From: an uncultured Hyphomicrobiales bacterium
GTDB taxonomy: Bacteria; Pseudomonadota; Alphaproteobacteria; Rhizobiales; Beijerinckiaceae
Length of the DNA stretch: 41,689 nt
Reading direction: 5' to 3'
Assembly (NCBI GenBank): GCA_903931945.1
Contig: CAIZEI010000048.1
Coordinates: 1-41,689, forward strand
Shown here: piece after piece, positions 26,909 through 35,617 of the stretch
Layout: each line of letters opens with the position of its first letter
Position numbering within the stretch: the first letter of the stretch is position 1
Made by a program: the position numbers and the translations under genes
The notes under the pieces: generated by a model
What the model saw: the letters and a program-made list of their open reading frames with translations, nothing else
Told to the model about the DNA's origin: nothing
Database searches by the model: none

Positions 26909-27958
26909 ATGAAGCGGTATCTCGATTACGTCTGGCCGTTTCTCGGATTGGCCGCTGTCATACTTTCAGCGTGGCAGCTCTATGAAAAGCTGAAGGCTGA
27001 AGCCGCCTCGGAGCCCCGGACCAGGGCGCTTCTGGCGGCCAGCGACTTCTGGCCCAGCCTCAAGATTATTGCGTCGGTGATCGGCGCCAAACTGGCGGCC
27101 ATCCCGCCCGGATCGTATGTGCTGGCGTTTGGTTCGACGCTTCTCGCCTACACGGCGCTGGCCTGGTATGACCGGATCGCGCTGATTCACCTGCGCCGTC
27201 AGGCCGGCATCTCGTTTTTTTATGTGGCGACCTGCTCGTTTGTCACCTACGCCCTGTCGCACAACATTGGCGCGTCGGTTGTTTCGGGCGGCATGGTCCG
27301 TTTGCGCGCCTATACCGCCAAGGGCCTGACCGCTGCAGACGTGGCGGTTCTGGTTGCCCTTTGCTCGTTCACATTCGCCTTCGGGACAATTCTACTGATG
27401 GGCGTCGTGCTGCTGATCGAGCCTGAAATTCTTGCCCCGCTGAGCTCTCTGTCCCGTCATTTTGCCATTAACGCCGCTGCCGCCCGCGTCATGGGCGCCA
27501 GCATGGTCGCCTTTTGCATGCTCTATACTCTGGGCTCGTGGCTCAAGTTGCACCCGCTCAAGATCGGCGATTTCCGGATCACCTATCCTGGCATGCCCAT
27601 TGTCATTCGCCAATATCTAGCCGCGCCGATCGAGCTGATGGGCGCCGCAGGAATTATATATTTTGCGCTTCCATGGGACGCCAATCCAGGATTCCTGATC
27701 GTGCTTGGCGCATTTCTACTGTCATTCTCCGCCGGGCTGCTGTCTCAGGTGCCGGGCGGCGTTGGCGTGATGGAAGCCGTTTTTCTGGCTGTCATGCCGC
27801 AAGTGCCCGCAACAGCAGTCTTTGCCGCCCTGCTGGTCTGGCGGCTGCTCTATCTGCTGCTGCCGCTGGCGCTGGCGATACCGGTCATTATCCTTTTTGA
27901 ACGGTCGCAAATCGGCAAGGCGACGCAAGGTCTCAGTCCACCGCCCGGAAGCCACTGA
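26909..27958 (+). CDS. YbhN/UPF0104-family multispanning membrane protein (LPG synthase-like)
   Basis: This 349-residue inner-membrane protein has about eight hydrophobic helices and the conserved segments of the lysylphosphatidylglycerol synthase transmembrane family: YALSHNIGASVVSGGMVRLRAY near residue 115-135, and the PGGVGVMEAVF segment near 285-297. It lacks the soluble aminoacyl-transfer domain of MprF, so it is a stand-alone flippase-like domain rather than a synthase. Members may move lipids or lipid-linked groups; function here is unknown. It is 105 bases downstream of fliJ and ends before a terminator shared with sciP. Confidence 0.85.
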   Translation: MKRYLDYVWPFLGLAAVILSAWQLYEKLKAEAASEPRTRALLAASDFWPSLKIIASVIGAKLAAIPPGSYVLAFGSTLLAYTALAWYDRIALIHLRRQAGISFFYVATCSFVTYALSHNIGASVVSGGMVRLRAYTAKGLTAADVAVLVALCSFTFAFGTILLMGVVLLIEPEILAPLSSLSRHFAINAAAARVMGASMVAFCMLYTLGSWLKLHPLKIGDFRITYPGMPIVIRQYLAAPIELMGAAGIIYFALPWDANPGFLIVLGAFLLSFSAGLLSQVPGGVGVMEAVFLAVMPQVPATAVFAALLVWRLLYLLLPLALAIPVIILFERSQIGKATQGLSPPPGSH

Positions 27959-28009
27959 AATCCGGACAATTCTCACTCGATTGCGCAATGGCGTTCGCGC
28001 GCAGCAAAA

Positions 28010-28035
28010 CGGGGATTGACCTGGATCAATCCCCG
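28010..28035 (-). terminator. Intrinsic terminator after sciP
   Basis: CGGGGATTGA and TCAATCCCCG form a perfect 10-bp stem with a 6-base loop. On the minus strand TTTT follows directly, so it should end the sciP transcript; it may also stop the plus-strand YbhN transcript. Confidence 0.75.
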
Positions 28036-28077
28036 CGAACGATTTGCAAATGATAGTCGATGTTCCAGCGAAGCTGC

Positions 28078-28353
28078 TTACTGGCGATACTGCTGAATAC
28101 GCGTTGTGCGCAATCCGGCCAGCCCGTGCTGGTCAAACGAGAGCTGCCAGCTCAGAAACTCGTCCACGGTAAGCGTGTAGCGGCTACAGGCTTCATCCAG
28201 TGAAAGGAGTCCGCCCCGGACAGCGGCGACAACCTCGGCCTTGCGCCGGATAACCCAGCGCTTGGTGCCGCTCGGCGGCAAATCGGCGATTGTCAGAGGG
28301 CTGCCATCGGGCCCGATCACGTATTTTACCCTCGGGCGGTGGGGTTCAACCAT
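28078..28353 (-). CDS. sciP: SciP, small CtrA inhibitory protein (DUF1153)
   Basis: This small helix-turn-helix protein of 91 residues has the family signature PRVKYVIGPDGSPLTIADLPP at its start, then RWVIRRKAEVVAAVRGGLLS, the helix-turn-helix SLDEACSRYTLTVDEFLSW, and ending GLRTTRIQQYR. In Caulobacter SciP binds CtrA on promoters and blocks its activation in G1. The start is taken as the ATG at 28353; a GTG three codons earlier (28362) is possible. It is expressed away from mnmA, and the gap between them carries a perfect CtrA half-site, which suggests feedback. Confidence 0.92.
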   Translation of the reverse strand: MVEPHRPRVKYVIGPDGSPLTIADLPPSGTKRWVIRRKAEVVAAVRGGLLSLDEACSRYTLTVDEFLSWQLSFDQHGLAGLRTTRIQQYRQ

Positions 28354-28540
28354 GTTACTCACTCGCTACTGGCCACTGGAAAACTCACTGTAGATGACAA
28401 CCTACGCGCGCCTTTTTAAAATTTGCCTAAGCAGACCAATCTGAAACCCATTCAAATCCGCCTGAAATTGGCATTTTTATTGTGCTTCTATTAGGATTTA
28501 CAAAAATTCGTCCTCCTTCGGCACACACATCGACATCGTG

Positions 28541-28548
28541 TTAACCAT
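28541..28548 (+). promoter_or_regulatory. CtrA half-site TTAACCAT in the sciP-mnmA gap
   Basis: A perfect TTAACCAT lies about 190 bases before the sciP start and about 90 bases before the mnmA start. No second TTAA follows at the N7 position. A GATTC at 28576-28580 is nearby. The AT-rich stretch 28410-28510 may hold the sciP promoter. Confidence 0.45.
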
Positions 28549-28638
28549 ATTTGCGAGACGCCCTGATTTTGCCGCGATTCCAGCCCGAGGTTGCATTCGT
28601 CGGCCAAATAGGATTTCTGCGCCAACGGGAACCCAGAT

Positions 28639-29859
28639 ATGCCGGAACCATTGGCCAGCCACACGGGCGCCACGCCTCCCCCGGGAGGCCTGCGCCCGAC
28701 CTTCTCTAGCTCCGCTCGCGAGCCGGCCCTGACGCGCGTCGTCGTGGCTATGTCCGGCGGCGTCGATTCCTCCGTCGTGGCAGCGCTGCTGCACGCCAGG
28801 GGGTACGATGTGATCGGCGTCACCTTGCAGCTTTATGACCATGGCGCCGCGAGCAGGCGCAAGGGCGCGTGTTGCGCCGGACAGGATATCGCAGACGCGC
28901 GCGCTGTCGCCGCCCGCCTCGGTATTCCCCATTATGTGCTCGATTATGAAAGCCGGTTCCGCGAACGGGTCATTGATCCCTTCGCAAAGAGCTACCTCGC
29001 TGGCGAAACCCCGATCCCCTGCGTCTCCTGCAACCAGCATGTGAAGTTCACCGACCTCCTCGATACCGCGCGCGACCTTGGCGCCGATGCGCTGGCGACG
29101 GGCCATTATATTTCCTCCCGCCCGACGGCGGATGGCGGCAGGGCTCTATTCCGCGCCGCCGACCCTGACCGCGATCAGAGCTATTTTCTCTTCGCGACCA
29201 CACGCGAACAACTGGATTTCCTGCGCTTTCCTCTCGGCGATCTCCCCAAGAGCGAAGTGCGCGCGCTGGCCCGCGAATATGGGCTCGATGTCGCCGATAA
29301 ACCCGACAGTCAGGACATCTGCTTCGTACCCGAAGGCCGCTACACAGATATTGTCCAGAAGCTCGCGCCGTCGGCTGCAGACCCCGGCGATATCGTCCAT
29401 ATCGACGGCAGGGTTCTGGGAAGGCACAGCGGATTGATGCGCTATACTGTCGGCCAGCGCAAAGGGCTTGGCGTCGCCGACCACGGCGGCGGATCGCCTT
29501 TGTACGTTGTTCGGCTGGAGCCTCAGACCAGGCGCGTGATCGTCGGCCCCCGGCAGGCGCTTGCGACCACGCATGTCGAATTGCGCGATATCAACTGGAT
29601 CGGCGACGGCGACTTTAGCGAAAGCGCTCGCGATGGAATGGAAATCGCGGTCCGGATGCGCTCAACGCGCGCGCCAGCCAGCGCACGGCTCTACGCCCGA
29701 CCGGAGGGCGCGTTGGTCGAGCTTTACGCCGGCGAAGAGGGCGTCGCACCTGGACAGGCCTGCGTCTTTTACGATAGCGCGGGGGCCGGCGCGCGCGTGC
29801 TTGGCGGCGGCTTCATTCGCGCAACTACGCCCGCGCGGCAGACTATGGCCGCATTCTGA
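28639..29859 (+). CDS. mnmA: tRNA-uridine 2-sulfurtransferase MnmA
   Basis: This 406-residue enzyme places sulfur on C2 of the wobble uridine of tRNA Lys, Glu and Gln. Visible features are the PP-loop SGGVDSS (39-45), the catalytic cysteines C131 ([11 protein letters not shown]) and C228 (SQDICFV), GHY and DQSYFLF, and the C-terminal beta-barrel. About 32 residues before the PP-loop domain are Pro/Ser-rich and longer than in E. coli MnmA, so the true start might be internal. Stop and next start overlap as TGATG. Confidence 0.95.
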   Translation: MPEPLASHTGATPPPGGLRPTFSSSAREPALTRVVVAMSGGVDSSVVAALLHARGYDVIGVTLQLYDHGAASRRKGACCAGQDIADARAVAARLGIPHYVLDYESRFRERVIDPFAKSYLAGETPIPCVSCNQHVKFTDLLDTARDLGADALATGHYISSRPTADGGRALFRAADPDRDQSYFLFATTREQLDFLRFPLGDLPKSEVRALAREYGLDVADKPDSQDICFVPEGRYTDIVQKLAPSAADPGDIVHIDGRVLGRHSGLMRYTVGQRKGLGVADHGGGSPLYVVRLEPQTRRVIVGPRQALATTHVELRDINWIGDGDFSESARDGMEIAVRMRSTRAPASARLYARPEGALVELYAGEEGVAPGQACVFYDSAGAGARVLGGGFIRATTPARQTMAAF

Positions 29860-30500
29860 TGTCGGCTCCCGCGCTCTCAAACCACACCATCCAGATCGCC
29901 TACGAACGCTGGGCTCCGTTTTACGACGCAGCCTTTGCGGCTGTGATGGGCCCGGGCCGCCGCGCGGCCGCCGAGGCGATCAACCGCCTTGAAGGTCGGG
30001 TGCTGGACGTCGGCATCGGCACCGGGCTTGAACTGCCACTGTTCAAACGCGACATTGATTTGACCGGCGTCGATATCTCCTCATCGATGCTCGAAATCGC
30101 ACGCAACCGCGTCGCAGAACTCGGGCTGACGCATGTCGAGGCGCTGCTGGTCATGGATGCGATGCATCTGCTCTTTCCGGATGCGAGCTTTGACGCTGTC
30201 GTCGTGCCCTATGTGCTGACCGTCGTGCCAGAGCCGCACCGCCTGCTCGATGAACTCGCGCGCGTGGTGAAACCCGGCGGCGAGATCGTGCTGGTGAACC
30301 ACATCGGCGCAACGCGCGGTCCAGTCGCCTGGGTTGAAAGCCTGTTTGGCTATTTTTCCCACTGGCTCGGCTGGAACCCGCAATTTCCCTGGACGATTGT
30401 TTCGGACTGGCTCAGCAAACGCGATGATATTGTGCTGCTGGAACGCCGCCCGGTGGCGCCAATAAAGTTGTTCACACTGATCCGGTTGCACCGGAAATAG
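29859..30500 (+). CDS. pmtA: PmtA-type phospholipid (phosphatidylethanolamine) N-methyltransferase
   Basis: This is a 213-residue SAM-dependent methyltransferase. The start IQIAYERWAPFYDAAF and the SAM-binding LDVGIGTGLELP (49-60) are followed by VDISSSMLEIA, VVPYVLTVVPEPHRLLDEL and KPGGEIVLVNH. This is the pattern of the Rhodobacter/Sinorhizobium PmtA enzymes, which make phosphatidylcholine by methylating phosphatidylethanolamine. UbiE-like methyltransferases are an alternative. It is translationally coupled to mnmA (one-base overlap). Confidence 0.8.
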   Translation: MSAPALSNHTIQIAYERWAPFYDAAFAAVMGPGRRAAAEAINRLEGRVLDVGIGTGLELPLFKRDIDLTGVDISSSMLEIARNRVAELGLTHVEALLVMDAMHLLFPDASFDAVVVPYVLTVVPEPHRLLDELARVVKPGGEIVLVNHIGATRGPVAWVESLFGYFSHWLGWNPQFPWTIVSDWLSKRDDIVLLERRPVAPIKLFTLIRLHRK

Positions 30501-30530
30501 CGTTGCCCCTCGTTTTAACCTGTCCAATCC

Positions 30531-30560
30531 TTGACAGGCCAAGACGCCTGCCCCTATACC
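30531..30560 (+). promoter_or_regulatory. Sigma-70-type promoter of tRNA-Met
   Basis: TTGACA at 30531-30536 and TATACC at 30555-30560 (18-base spacing; CTATAC gives 17) lie about 45 bases before the tRNA. TTGACA also forms the right arm of a CCTGTC/GACAGG hairpin (30519-30538) that may terminate pmtA. Confidence 0.65.
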
Positions 30561-30605
30561 CCCAGCGTCCACGCGGCCTCCCGCGTTCGGCTGGAAACAG
30601 TCAGG

Positions 30606-30682
30606 GGCAGAGTAGCTCAGCTGGCTAGAGCACGGGAATCATAATCCTGGGGTCGGGGGTTCGAGTCCCTCCTCTGCTACCA
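30606..30682 (+). tRNA. tRNA-Met (anticodon CAT)
   Basis: A 77-base cloverleaf can be drawn in full: acceptor stem GGCAGAG/CTCTGCT with a G-T first pair, D-arm GCTC/GAGC, anticodon stem CGGGA/TCCTG with loop ATCATAA, T-arm GGGGG/CCCTC with loop TTCGAGT, and an encoded CCA end. The anticodon CAT at 30640-30642 and the lack of three G-C pairs at the base of the anticodon stem point to elongator Met, not initiator. A lysidine-type Ile tRNA is the remaining alternative. Confidence 0.92.
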
Positions 30683-30718
30683 ATCAGCCAACCGGAATTT
30701 CTGTATTTGTGAGTGCGA

Positions 30719-30777
30719 GCGCACAGGCCGCGTCATGGCAAAATGGCTGAATTGGCCTTGTGCGGCATGACGTGCGC
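30719..30777. other. Long inverted repeat between tRNA-Met and the oxidoreductase gene
   Basis: GCGCA (30719) pairs with TGCGC (30777), and CGTCATG (30731-30737) with CATGACG (30766-30772). An alternative pairing joins GCACAGGCC with GGCCTTGTGC. It could be a terminator for both sides or a small folded RNA; no T-run is present. Confidence 0.35.
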
Positions 30778-30789
30778 CGCGCATCGACC

Positions 30790-32010
30790 TTACGACTCCG
30801 CCAGCCCGCATTGATGCGTCAGCATGATCTCGCGTCGCTCGCGGGACGATTGCACCATCGCTGCGCCGACTTCGAGCGTCGCCATTGCCCAGCGCCCGTC
30901 ATGCTGGATGGGCTTGCCGCCAAAAATTGCCTCGTGCATTTCCTTCATTTCCAGCATCCCGGTCCCGCGCCCGCCGAACACAGGGACTTCCCGACGGCCA
31001 TTGTCGTCATAGACGTAAATGCCATTGGGGCCCTGCCGGATGTCGCCCCGCTCGAAACTCGCGACCGTCACGCCAAACCAGCCAATTTTCGCACGCGTGC
31101 CCGCGTTCGTATCGTGGCCCGAACCCATGCTCGTCGCATCGCTGGAACCTGCGCCAAAGCGCATCCCCTCCTTGGCGGTCTCGTGATCGATGTTTCCACC
31201 GCGCAACGCCTTGCGCACGGGGATGCGCTCGGCGTCCGAATACATCCGGTTGCCAATGCCCCAGGTCAGTTCCGATGTGTCGAAATAGCCATAGCCATTA
31301 TAGACGATGGTCGCGGGCGCGCCGTCTTCAAATTCCATGTAGACAGAAAAATTGCCGGGGCACGGACGCTCCTTCATCCAGCGCCCGACATTGGCGCGCA
31401 GGCTGCGCAGCCTGCCGCCGCCCAGCAAACGGATGGTGTCAATGAGATGCGGCGAGTGGCGGAACACAACGCCGCCGCCAAGCGCTTCATCGACTTCCTC
31501 GGCCACGCGCGGCTTCAAGAGCCAGTCTGTTGAAAGCCACGTATTGATGGCGATCAACTGTCCGAGCTCTCCCGATTTTGCGATGTTCCACATCGCCTGA
31601 ATATCCGGGCTCATGCTGTATGTTTGTCCGCACAGGAGCTTGACGCCGTTGCGATCCGCAGCCTCGCACATGCGCTCGCATTCCTCGACGCTGAGCGCCA
31701 TCGGCTTGGTGCAGATGACATGCTTGCCATGTTCAGCGGCCAGAATCGTATGGGCGCAATGCAATTGATTGGGCGTCGCGATCCAGATCACATCGATATC
31801 GGGCGCAGCGCAGAGTTCCTCGACCGTTTCAAACACGCGCGCATTGTATTTCGCGGCAAAGGCCTCCCGCGCGCTGGGGCGCCTGTCGGCCGCCGCCACA
31901 ATACGCGCCTTGTCGTAGCTTTCGACGCCAGGCAAAAACAACGTGCTGGCGACGCCAAGCCCGGCGACGCCAAGCCGCAATATCTGATTTTGTCCGCTTA
32001 TGGATTCCAT
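30790..32010 (-). CDS. Gfo/Idh/MocA-family oxidoreductase
   Basis: This 406-residue NAD(P)-dependent dehydrogenase has an N-terminal Rossmann fold (LRLGVAGLGVAST, AAADRRPSAREAF) and a C-terminal beta-sheet domain. The usual EKP motif reads TKP here (VICTKPMALSVEECERM). The remote likeness is to phthalate 4,5-dihydrodiol dehydrogenase (Pht4-like) and sugar dehydrogenases of the family. The substrate is unknown. I prefer the ATG at 32010, which follows GGGGAGA; the frame also offers a TTG at 32019. It is followed upstream on the same strand by a Bug binding protein, the start and stop of the two genes being adjacent. Confidence 0.88.
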   Translation of the reverse strand: MESISGQNQILRLGVAGLGVASTLFLPGVESYDKARIVAAADRRPSAREAFAAKYNARVFETVEELCAAPDIDVIWIATPNQLHCAHTILAAEHGKHVICTKPMALSVEECERMCEAADRNGVKLLCGQTYSMSPDIQAMWNIAKSGELGQLIAINTWLSTDWLLKPRVAEEVDEALGGGVVFRHSPHLIDTIRLLGGGRLRSLRANVGRWMKERPCPGNFSVYMEFEDGAPATIVYNGYGYFDTSELTWGIGNRMYSDAERIPVRKALRGGNIDHETAKEGMRFGAGSSDATSMGSGHDTNAGTRAKIGWFGVTVASFERGDIRQGPNGIYVYDDNGRREVPVFGGRGTGMLEMKEMHEAIFGGKPIQHDGRWAMATLEVGAAMVQSSRERREIMLTHQCGLAES

Positions 32011-32015
32011 GCGCG

Positions 32016-33143
32016 TCAATCTCCCCTGGCGGCTTCGCCGATCGCATTTTTGATCTGTGCGATCACGTCTTTTGGCGTCGAAATCACCGATGTTACGATA
32101 CGCTGCACCTCCGCGCCGCTGACGCGCCGTATCGGCAGCTCCCGCTTCTGCGCCTCCGCCCGAAAGGCGGGGTCCGCCATTGTGTCGTCAAAGGCCTGGC
32201 GCAAGGCCGCAACGCGTTCGGCAGGAACGCCCGGCGGCGCCAATACCGGGAAACTCATGGCGGTGTCGCTGGAAATGAACCGGAAAACAGATCGCTCGGT
32301 ATCGTTTTTGGCGAGATCGAGCAGCAACGGCGCGTCAGGCAAATCCTCATCTTTCGCAAGGCCGATCTGCACCAGCACATTGATCATGTGTCCGGATATC
32401 CATTGCGGCCACCCTGCTTTCAGGCCGGACCAGACAACAGCGCCGCGTCCGTCGACCTCGCCGCGCTCCATGGCAAGCTGGATCGTATTGCCGCCCTGAT
32501 AGCCAAGCACCACTTTCAGCCGCGTGCCGAGGAACTGATTGAGCAGCCGGGGATAGATGGCGTTGCCGCCATCGTTGCTCAGCGCCCCCATCGCAACTTC
32601 GCGTTTGCGCGCATCCTCGAGGGTCGCCACGCCGCTTGTATGCCAGGTGATGATGACATTGACGGAATTGACCATCGCGCCAAGCCAGTTGAACCCGGAG
32701 CAGTCAAAACTGACAGCCTTTGGCTCCAGCATCTGGCGCTGGCCCATGCTCTGGTTGAACAGACCCAAGACGGAGCCGTCTTTGGGCGCGATCCGATAAA
32801 GATAATTCGCCGATGTAATGCCCGACGCGCCGGGCATGTTTTCGACAACGACGTTTGGCGCGCCGGGAATATGCGCGCCGACGTGGTTCGCGAAGGTTCG
32901 ACCGTAGGAATCATAGCCGCCGCCATTGTTTGAGCCAATCACGAAACGCACGGTCTTGCCGCGATAGAAATCCTCAACGCCGTCGGCTTGCGCCTGTGCG
33001 CAAAGAAAAAACGCGACCATTGCAACGGCGGCGCGCGCCCCGTCGACAGCCCTGACGAGACGGGCGCTCGCACTGCAATCGCGGCGCGAAAACGGCTTTT
33101 GCGTTCGCAAACAATTGGCGACGCCCTGTGCAAAAGGAAACAA
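32016..33143 (-). CDS. Bug/TctC-family substrate-binding protein (second copy)
   Basis: This periplasmic binding protein of about 375 residues has the family motifs VRFVIGSNNGGGYDSYGRTF, VVVENMPGASGITSANYLY and IAPKDGSVLGLF, after a hydrophobic export segment (ARAAVAMVAFFLCAQAQA). The N-terminus before the signal is unusually long. I propose a TTG start at 33143 because GGAGGG lies eight bases before it, and an earlier ATG (33209) would overlap the VWA gene. Again no TctA or TctB gene is near. It is encoded just before the Gfo/Idh/MocA gene, so it may bind that enzyme's substrate. Confidence 0.8.
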   Translation of the reverse strand: MFPFAQGVANCLRTQKPFSRRDCSASARLVRAVDGARAAVAMVAFFLCAQAQADGVEDFYRGKTVRFVIGSNNGGGYDSYGRTFANHVGAHIPGAPNVVVENMPGASGITSANYLYRIAPKDGSVLGLFNQSMGQRQMLEPKAVSFDCSGFNWLGAMVNSVNVIITWHTSGVATLEDARKREVAMGALSNDGGNAIYPRLLNQFLGTRLKVVLGYQGGNTIQLAMERGEVDGRGAVVWSGLKAGWPQWISGHMINVLVQIGLAKDEDLPDAPLLLDLAKNDTERSVFRFISSDTAMSFPVLAPPGVPAERVAALRQAFDDTMADPAFRAEAQKRELPIRRVSGAEVQRIVTSVISTPKDVIAQIKNAIGEAARGD

Positions 33144-33168
33144 CGTATCGACCCTCCAGCGTCCCTGT

Positions 33169-34344
33169 TTAATGCGATAATTGCCGCATTGCGCGTTCCA
33201 GTCCATCAAGCGTCAGCGGATACATCCTTCCGTCCATGGCCGTCCGGATCATGCCAATGGACTGGGTATAATTCCATTGCGTCTCGGGCGTGGGGTTCAG
33301 CCAGACCATATGCGGAAAGGTTTGCGCCACGCGCTGCAACCAGAGCGCGCCGGGTTCGGGATTATTATATTCCGCAGCGCCGCCGGCCATGGCGATTTCA
33401 TAGGGACTCATCGCGGCGTCGCCGACGAAAATCACTTTGTAATCCGCGCTGAATTTATGCAGCACATCCCATGTCGGCGTGCGATCCTGCCAGCGCCGGG
33501 CATTGTCTTTCCAGACGAACTCATAAAGGCAATTGTGGAAGTAGAAATGTTCCATATGTTTAAACTCGGCGCGCGCCGCCGAAAACAGGTCCTCAACCTC
33601 CTTGATATGCCAGTCCATCGATCCGCCGATATCGAAGAACAGCAGCGCCTTCACCGCATTGCGGCGCTCGGGCCGCATCTGGACATCGAGCCAGCCGCGA
33701 TGCGCTGTTTCGCGGATCGTCCCATCAAGATCGAGTTCGTCCGGCGCCCCCGCGCGGGCAAATTTGCGCAATCGCCGCAAAGCGATCTTGATGTTGCGGA
33801 TACCGATTTCAGCATCGCCATCGAGGTCTTTAAACACACGCTTGTCCCAGACTTTGACTGCGCGGTGATTGCGATTCTTGTCCTGTCCAATCCGGACGCC
33901 TTCGGGATTGTAGCCATAGGCGCCGAATGGCGAGGTTCCCGCCGTGCCGATCCATTTGGACCCGCCCTGATGGCGGCCCTTCTGTTCAGCCAGCCGCTGG
34001 CGCAGGGTCTCCATGAGCGCGTCCCAGCCCATGGCTTCAATTTCCTTCTTCTCAGCGTCGCTGAGGAATTTTTCTGCGAGCTTTTTAAGCCAGTCTTCAG
34101 GAATGTCCGCAGCCTCCATGGCCTCAAGAAGCGAGCTCAGACCCTTGAAGGCAGCCGCAAAGACCTGATCGAACCGATCGAGATTGCGTTCATCTTTCAC
34201 CAGCAGCGCGCGCGCCAGAAAATAGAAAGTATCGACGGACTCATCCGCCAGCCCTGCCTGCAAGGCCTCCATCAGCGTCAGATATTCGCGCGGCGTGACA
34301 GGCACGCGGGCCTGCCGGAGCGCAGAGAAGAAGTTCAGAAACAT
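33169..34344 (-). CDS. VWA domain-containing (CoxE-like) protein
   Basis: This 391-residue protein has a helical N-terminal part with the conserved start FFSALRQARVPVTPREYLTLMEAL, a middle region with SPFGAYGYNPEGVRIG, and a C-terminal von Willebrand A domain whose metal site reads FFDIGGSMD, where DxSxS is usual. Proteins of this kind pair with MoxR-type AAA ATPases in metalloenzyme maturation, but no AAA gene is next to it. The true role is unknown. The ATG at 34344 starts with the conserved MFLNFFSALRQARV. Confidence 0.85.
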   Translation of the reverse strand: MFLNFFSALRQARVPVTPREYLTLMEALQAGLADESVDTFYFLARALLVKDERNLDRFDQVFAAAFKGLSSLLEAMEAADIPEDWLKKLAEKFLSDAEKKEIEAMGWDALMETLRQRLAEQKGRHQGGSKWIGTAGTSPFGAYGYNPEGVRIGQDKNRNHRAVKVWDKRVFKDLDGDAEIGIRNIKIALRRLRKFARAGAPDELDLDGTIRETAHRGWLDVQMRPERRNAVKALLFFDIGGSMDWHIKEVEDLFSAARAEFKHMEHFYFHNCLYEFVWKDNARRWQDRTPTWDVLHKFSADYKVIFVGDAAMSPYEIAMAGGAAEYNNPEPGALWLQRVAQTFPHMVWLNPTPETQWNYTQSIGMIRTAMDGRMYPLTLDGLERAMRQLSH

Positions 34345-34430
34345 CCGGCGAGTGTGGCACGGGCGCGAGCGTCTGTCAGCCCGGCGCGAACGAGGCGCTG
34401 CAAATTCTGCACAAAACGGCGTCCAGGATT

Positions 34431-35423
34431 TTACATTTCCATGGCGCTTGGCGCGAAGGCTTCCTCAAGGCCCACGATGCGAGGGGTCAGCCCCTGTTCG
34501 AAGGAATGCAACGCTGCAAGCTCAAGGGTCTTGCGATTGGCGACCACGCCATGTCGCACCACAGTCCGCGCAAGCGCCGCCCGCGCCTGCGCCGGCAACA
34601 GGCCGGTATCGATATGATAATCGCAATGTTCGAGCCGTTCCCGGTCGGCAATCCTGTTGGCTTCGTTAAATGCCTTGATCAGATTGATCACGACCTAGGG
34701 ATTCCGCTCGGCGATTTCGCGCCGGATGACCATGCCGTGATTGATCGGGAAGACCCCGGTTTTTTCGAAATACCGGATGCCCTCGGCCCGCGGATCGGAA
34801 AAAAGCGTGCGGATCGCAGGGTCGGCGGCAAGATTGGCCGAACTCCGATTCACCAGCGTGGCGTGACCGCGATAGTGAATACAAGCGTCCAGTTCCCCCG
34901 ACAGCATCATGGAAGCTACGCTTTTTTCGACCGGTATATGATGCAGCGTCACGCCTTTGGGGGGCTCGAAACCGGTCGCGCCGCCGTGGCTGAGATCCGG
35001 CGTTCGCTCCATGAACCATTCGCAATCAGCCGCCGTCACGCCAAATTCGTGCTGGAGCGCGCCCCGCGTCCATAGAGCGCCTGTCTGCTGATATTCGGTG
35101 ACGCCAACGCGCTTGCCCTTCAAATCCTGCGGCCGCTCTATGCCCGCGGCGCGGCGCACAAGGATATGCGAATGGAAAAATCGCCGCGTGGTGAAAATCG
35201 GCAGACCCACGAAACGCCGGTCGCCTTTGGACAATGCAATGATGAAAGACGAGAACGACATTTCGGCCACGTCGAAATCGGCGTATTTCAACTGTCGCCA
35301 GAACAATTCCGAGGGATGGACAATGTTCGGCGTGAGCTCTGCGCCATCGACTTTTGCCCGGCCATCCAGAATGGGCCAGGTGCGCGGATTGGATGCAAAG
35401 GCGATGCTGAGCGATAGCGACAA
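34431..35423 (-). pseudogene. 4,5-dihydroxyphthalate decarboxylase/NitT-TauT binding-protein-like gene with in-frame TAG
   Basis: One continuous frame reads from a TTG at 35423 (preceded by GGGAGG) through LSIAFASNPRTWPILDGRAKV, VHPSELFWRQLKYADFDVAEMS, LPIFTTRRFFHSH and INHGMVIRREIAERNP. It then meets TAG at 34695-34697 and continues in the same frame as VVINLIKAFNEANRIADRERLEH to a stop at 34431. In homologues the position is Trp in xPWVVLNLxKAF (from memory), so a single TGG to TAG change explains it. About 85 C-terminal residues are cut off. It may be inactive, a sequencing error, or read through. Confidence 0.8.
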
Positions 35424-35473
35424 GAGAGCCTCCCGGATGCGTTGGGGGCTCTTTCCCCTGTTTTGGTCATTCC

Positions 35474-35542
35474 CGCAAGTGCTTGCGTCCACTCTTCGGC
35501 TGGTTTTCGCCTGCAGGCGAAGCCAGGGCATGGAGCCTGCCC
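35474..35542. repeat. Cluster of three hairpins (REP-like palindromic repeats)
   Basis: Three adjacent inverted repeats lie between the broken gene and the GGDEF-EAL gene: CGCAAG/CTTGCG at 35474-35487, the perfect palindrome TTCGCCTGCAGGCGAA at 35506-35521, and GGGCA/TGCCC at 35526-35542. The start, TCATTCCCGC, resembles dispersed intergenic repeats in rhizobia. Confidence 0.5.
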
Positions 35543-35617
35543 GGATTTCGCGCACAATTTCTTGTCCGCCTTCGAATGGCGCGGACTGCCGGCCGCTGTT
35601 CTGTCGCAAACCGAAAG

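Noticed and set aside
30606-30682. Initiator tRNA-fMet
   Set aside because: The three G-C pairs at the base of the anticodon stem are absent and the sequence fits elongator tRNA-Met.
33181-34617. 478-codon open frame on the plus strand
   Set aside because: Antisense to the VWA gene, whose motifs are clear.
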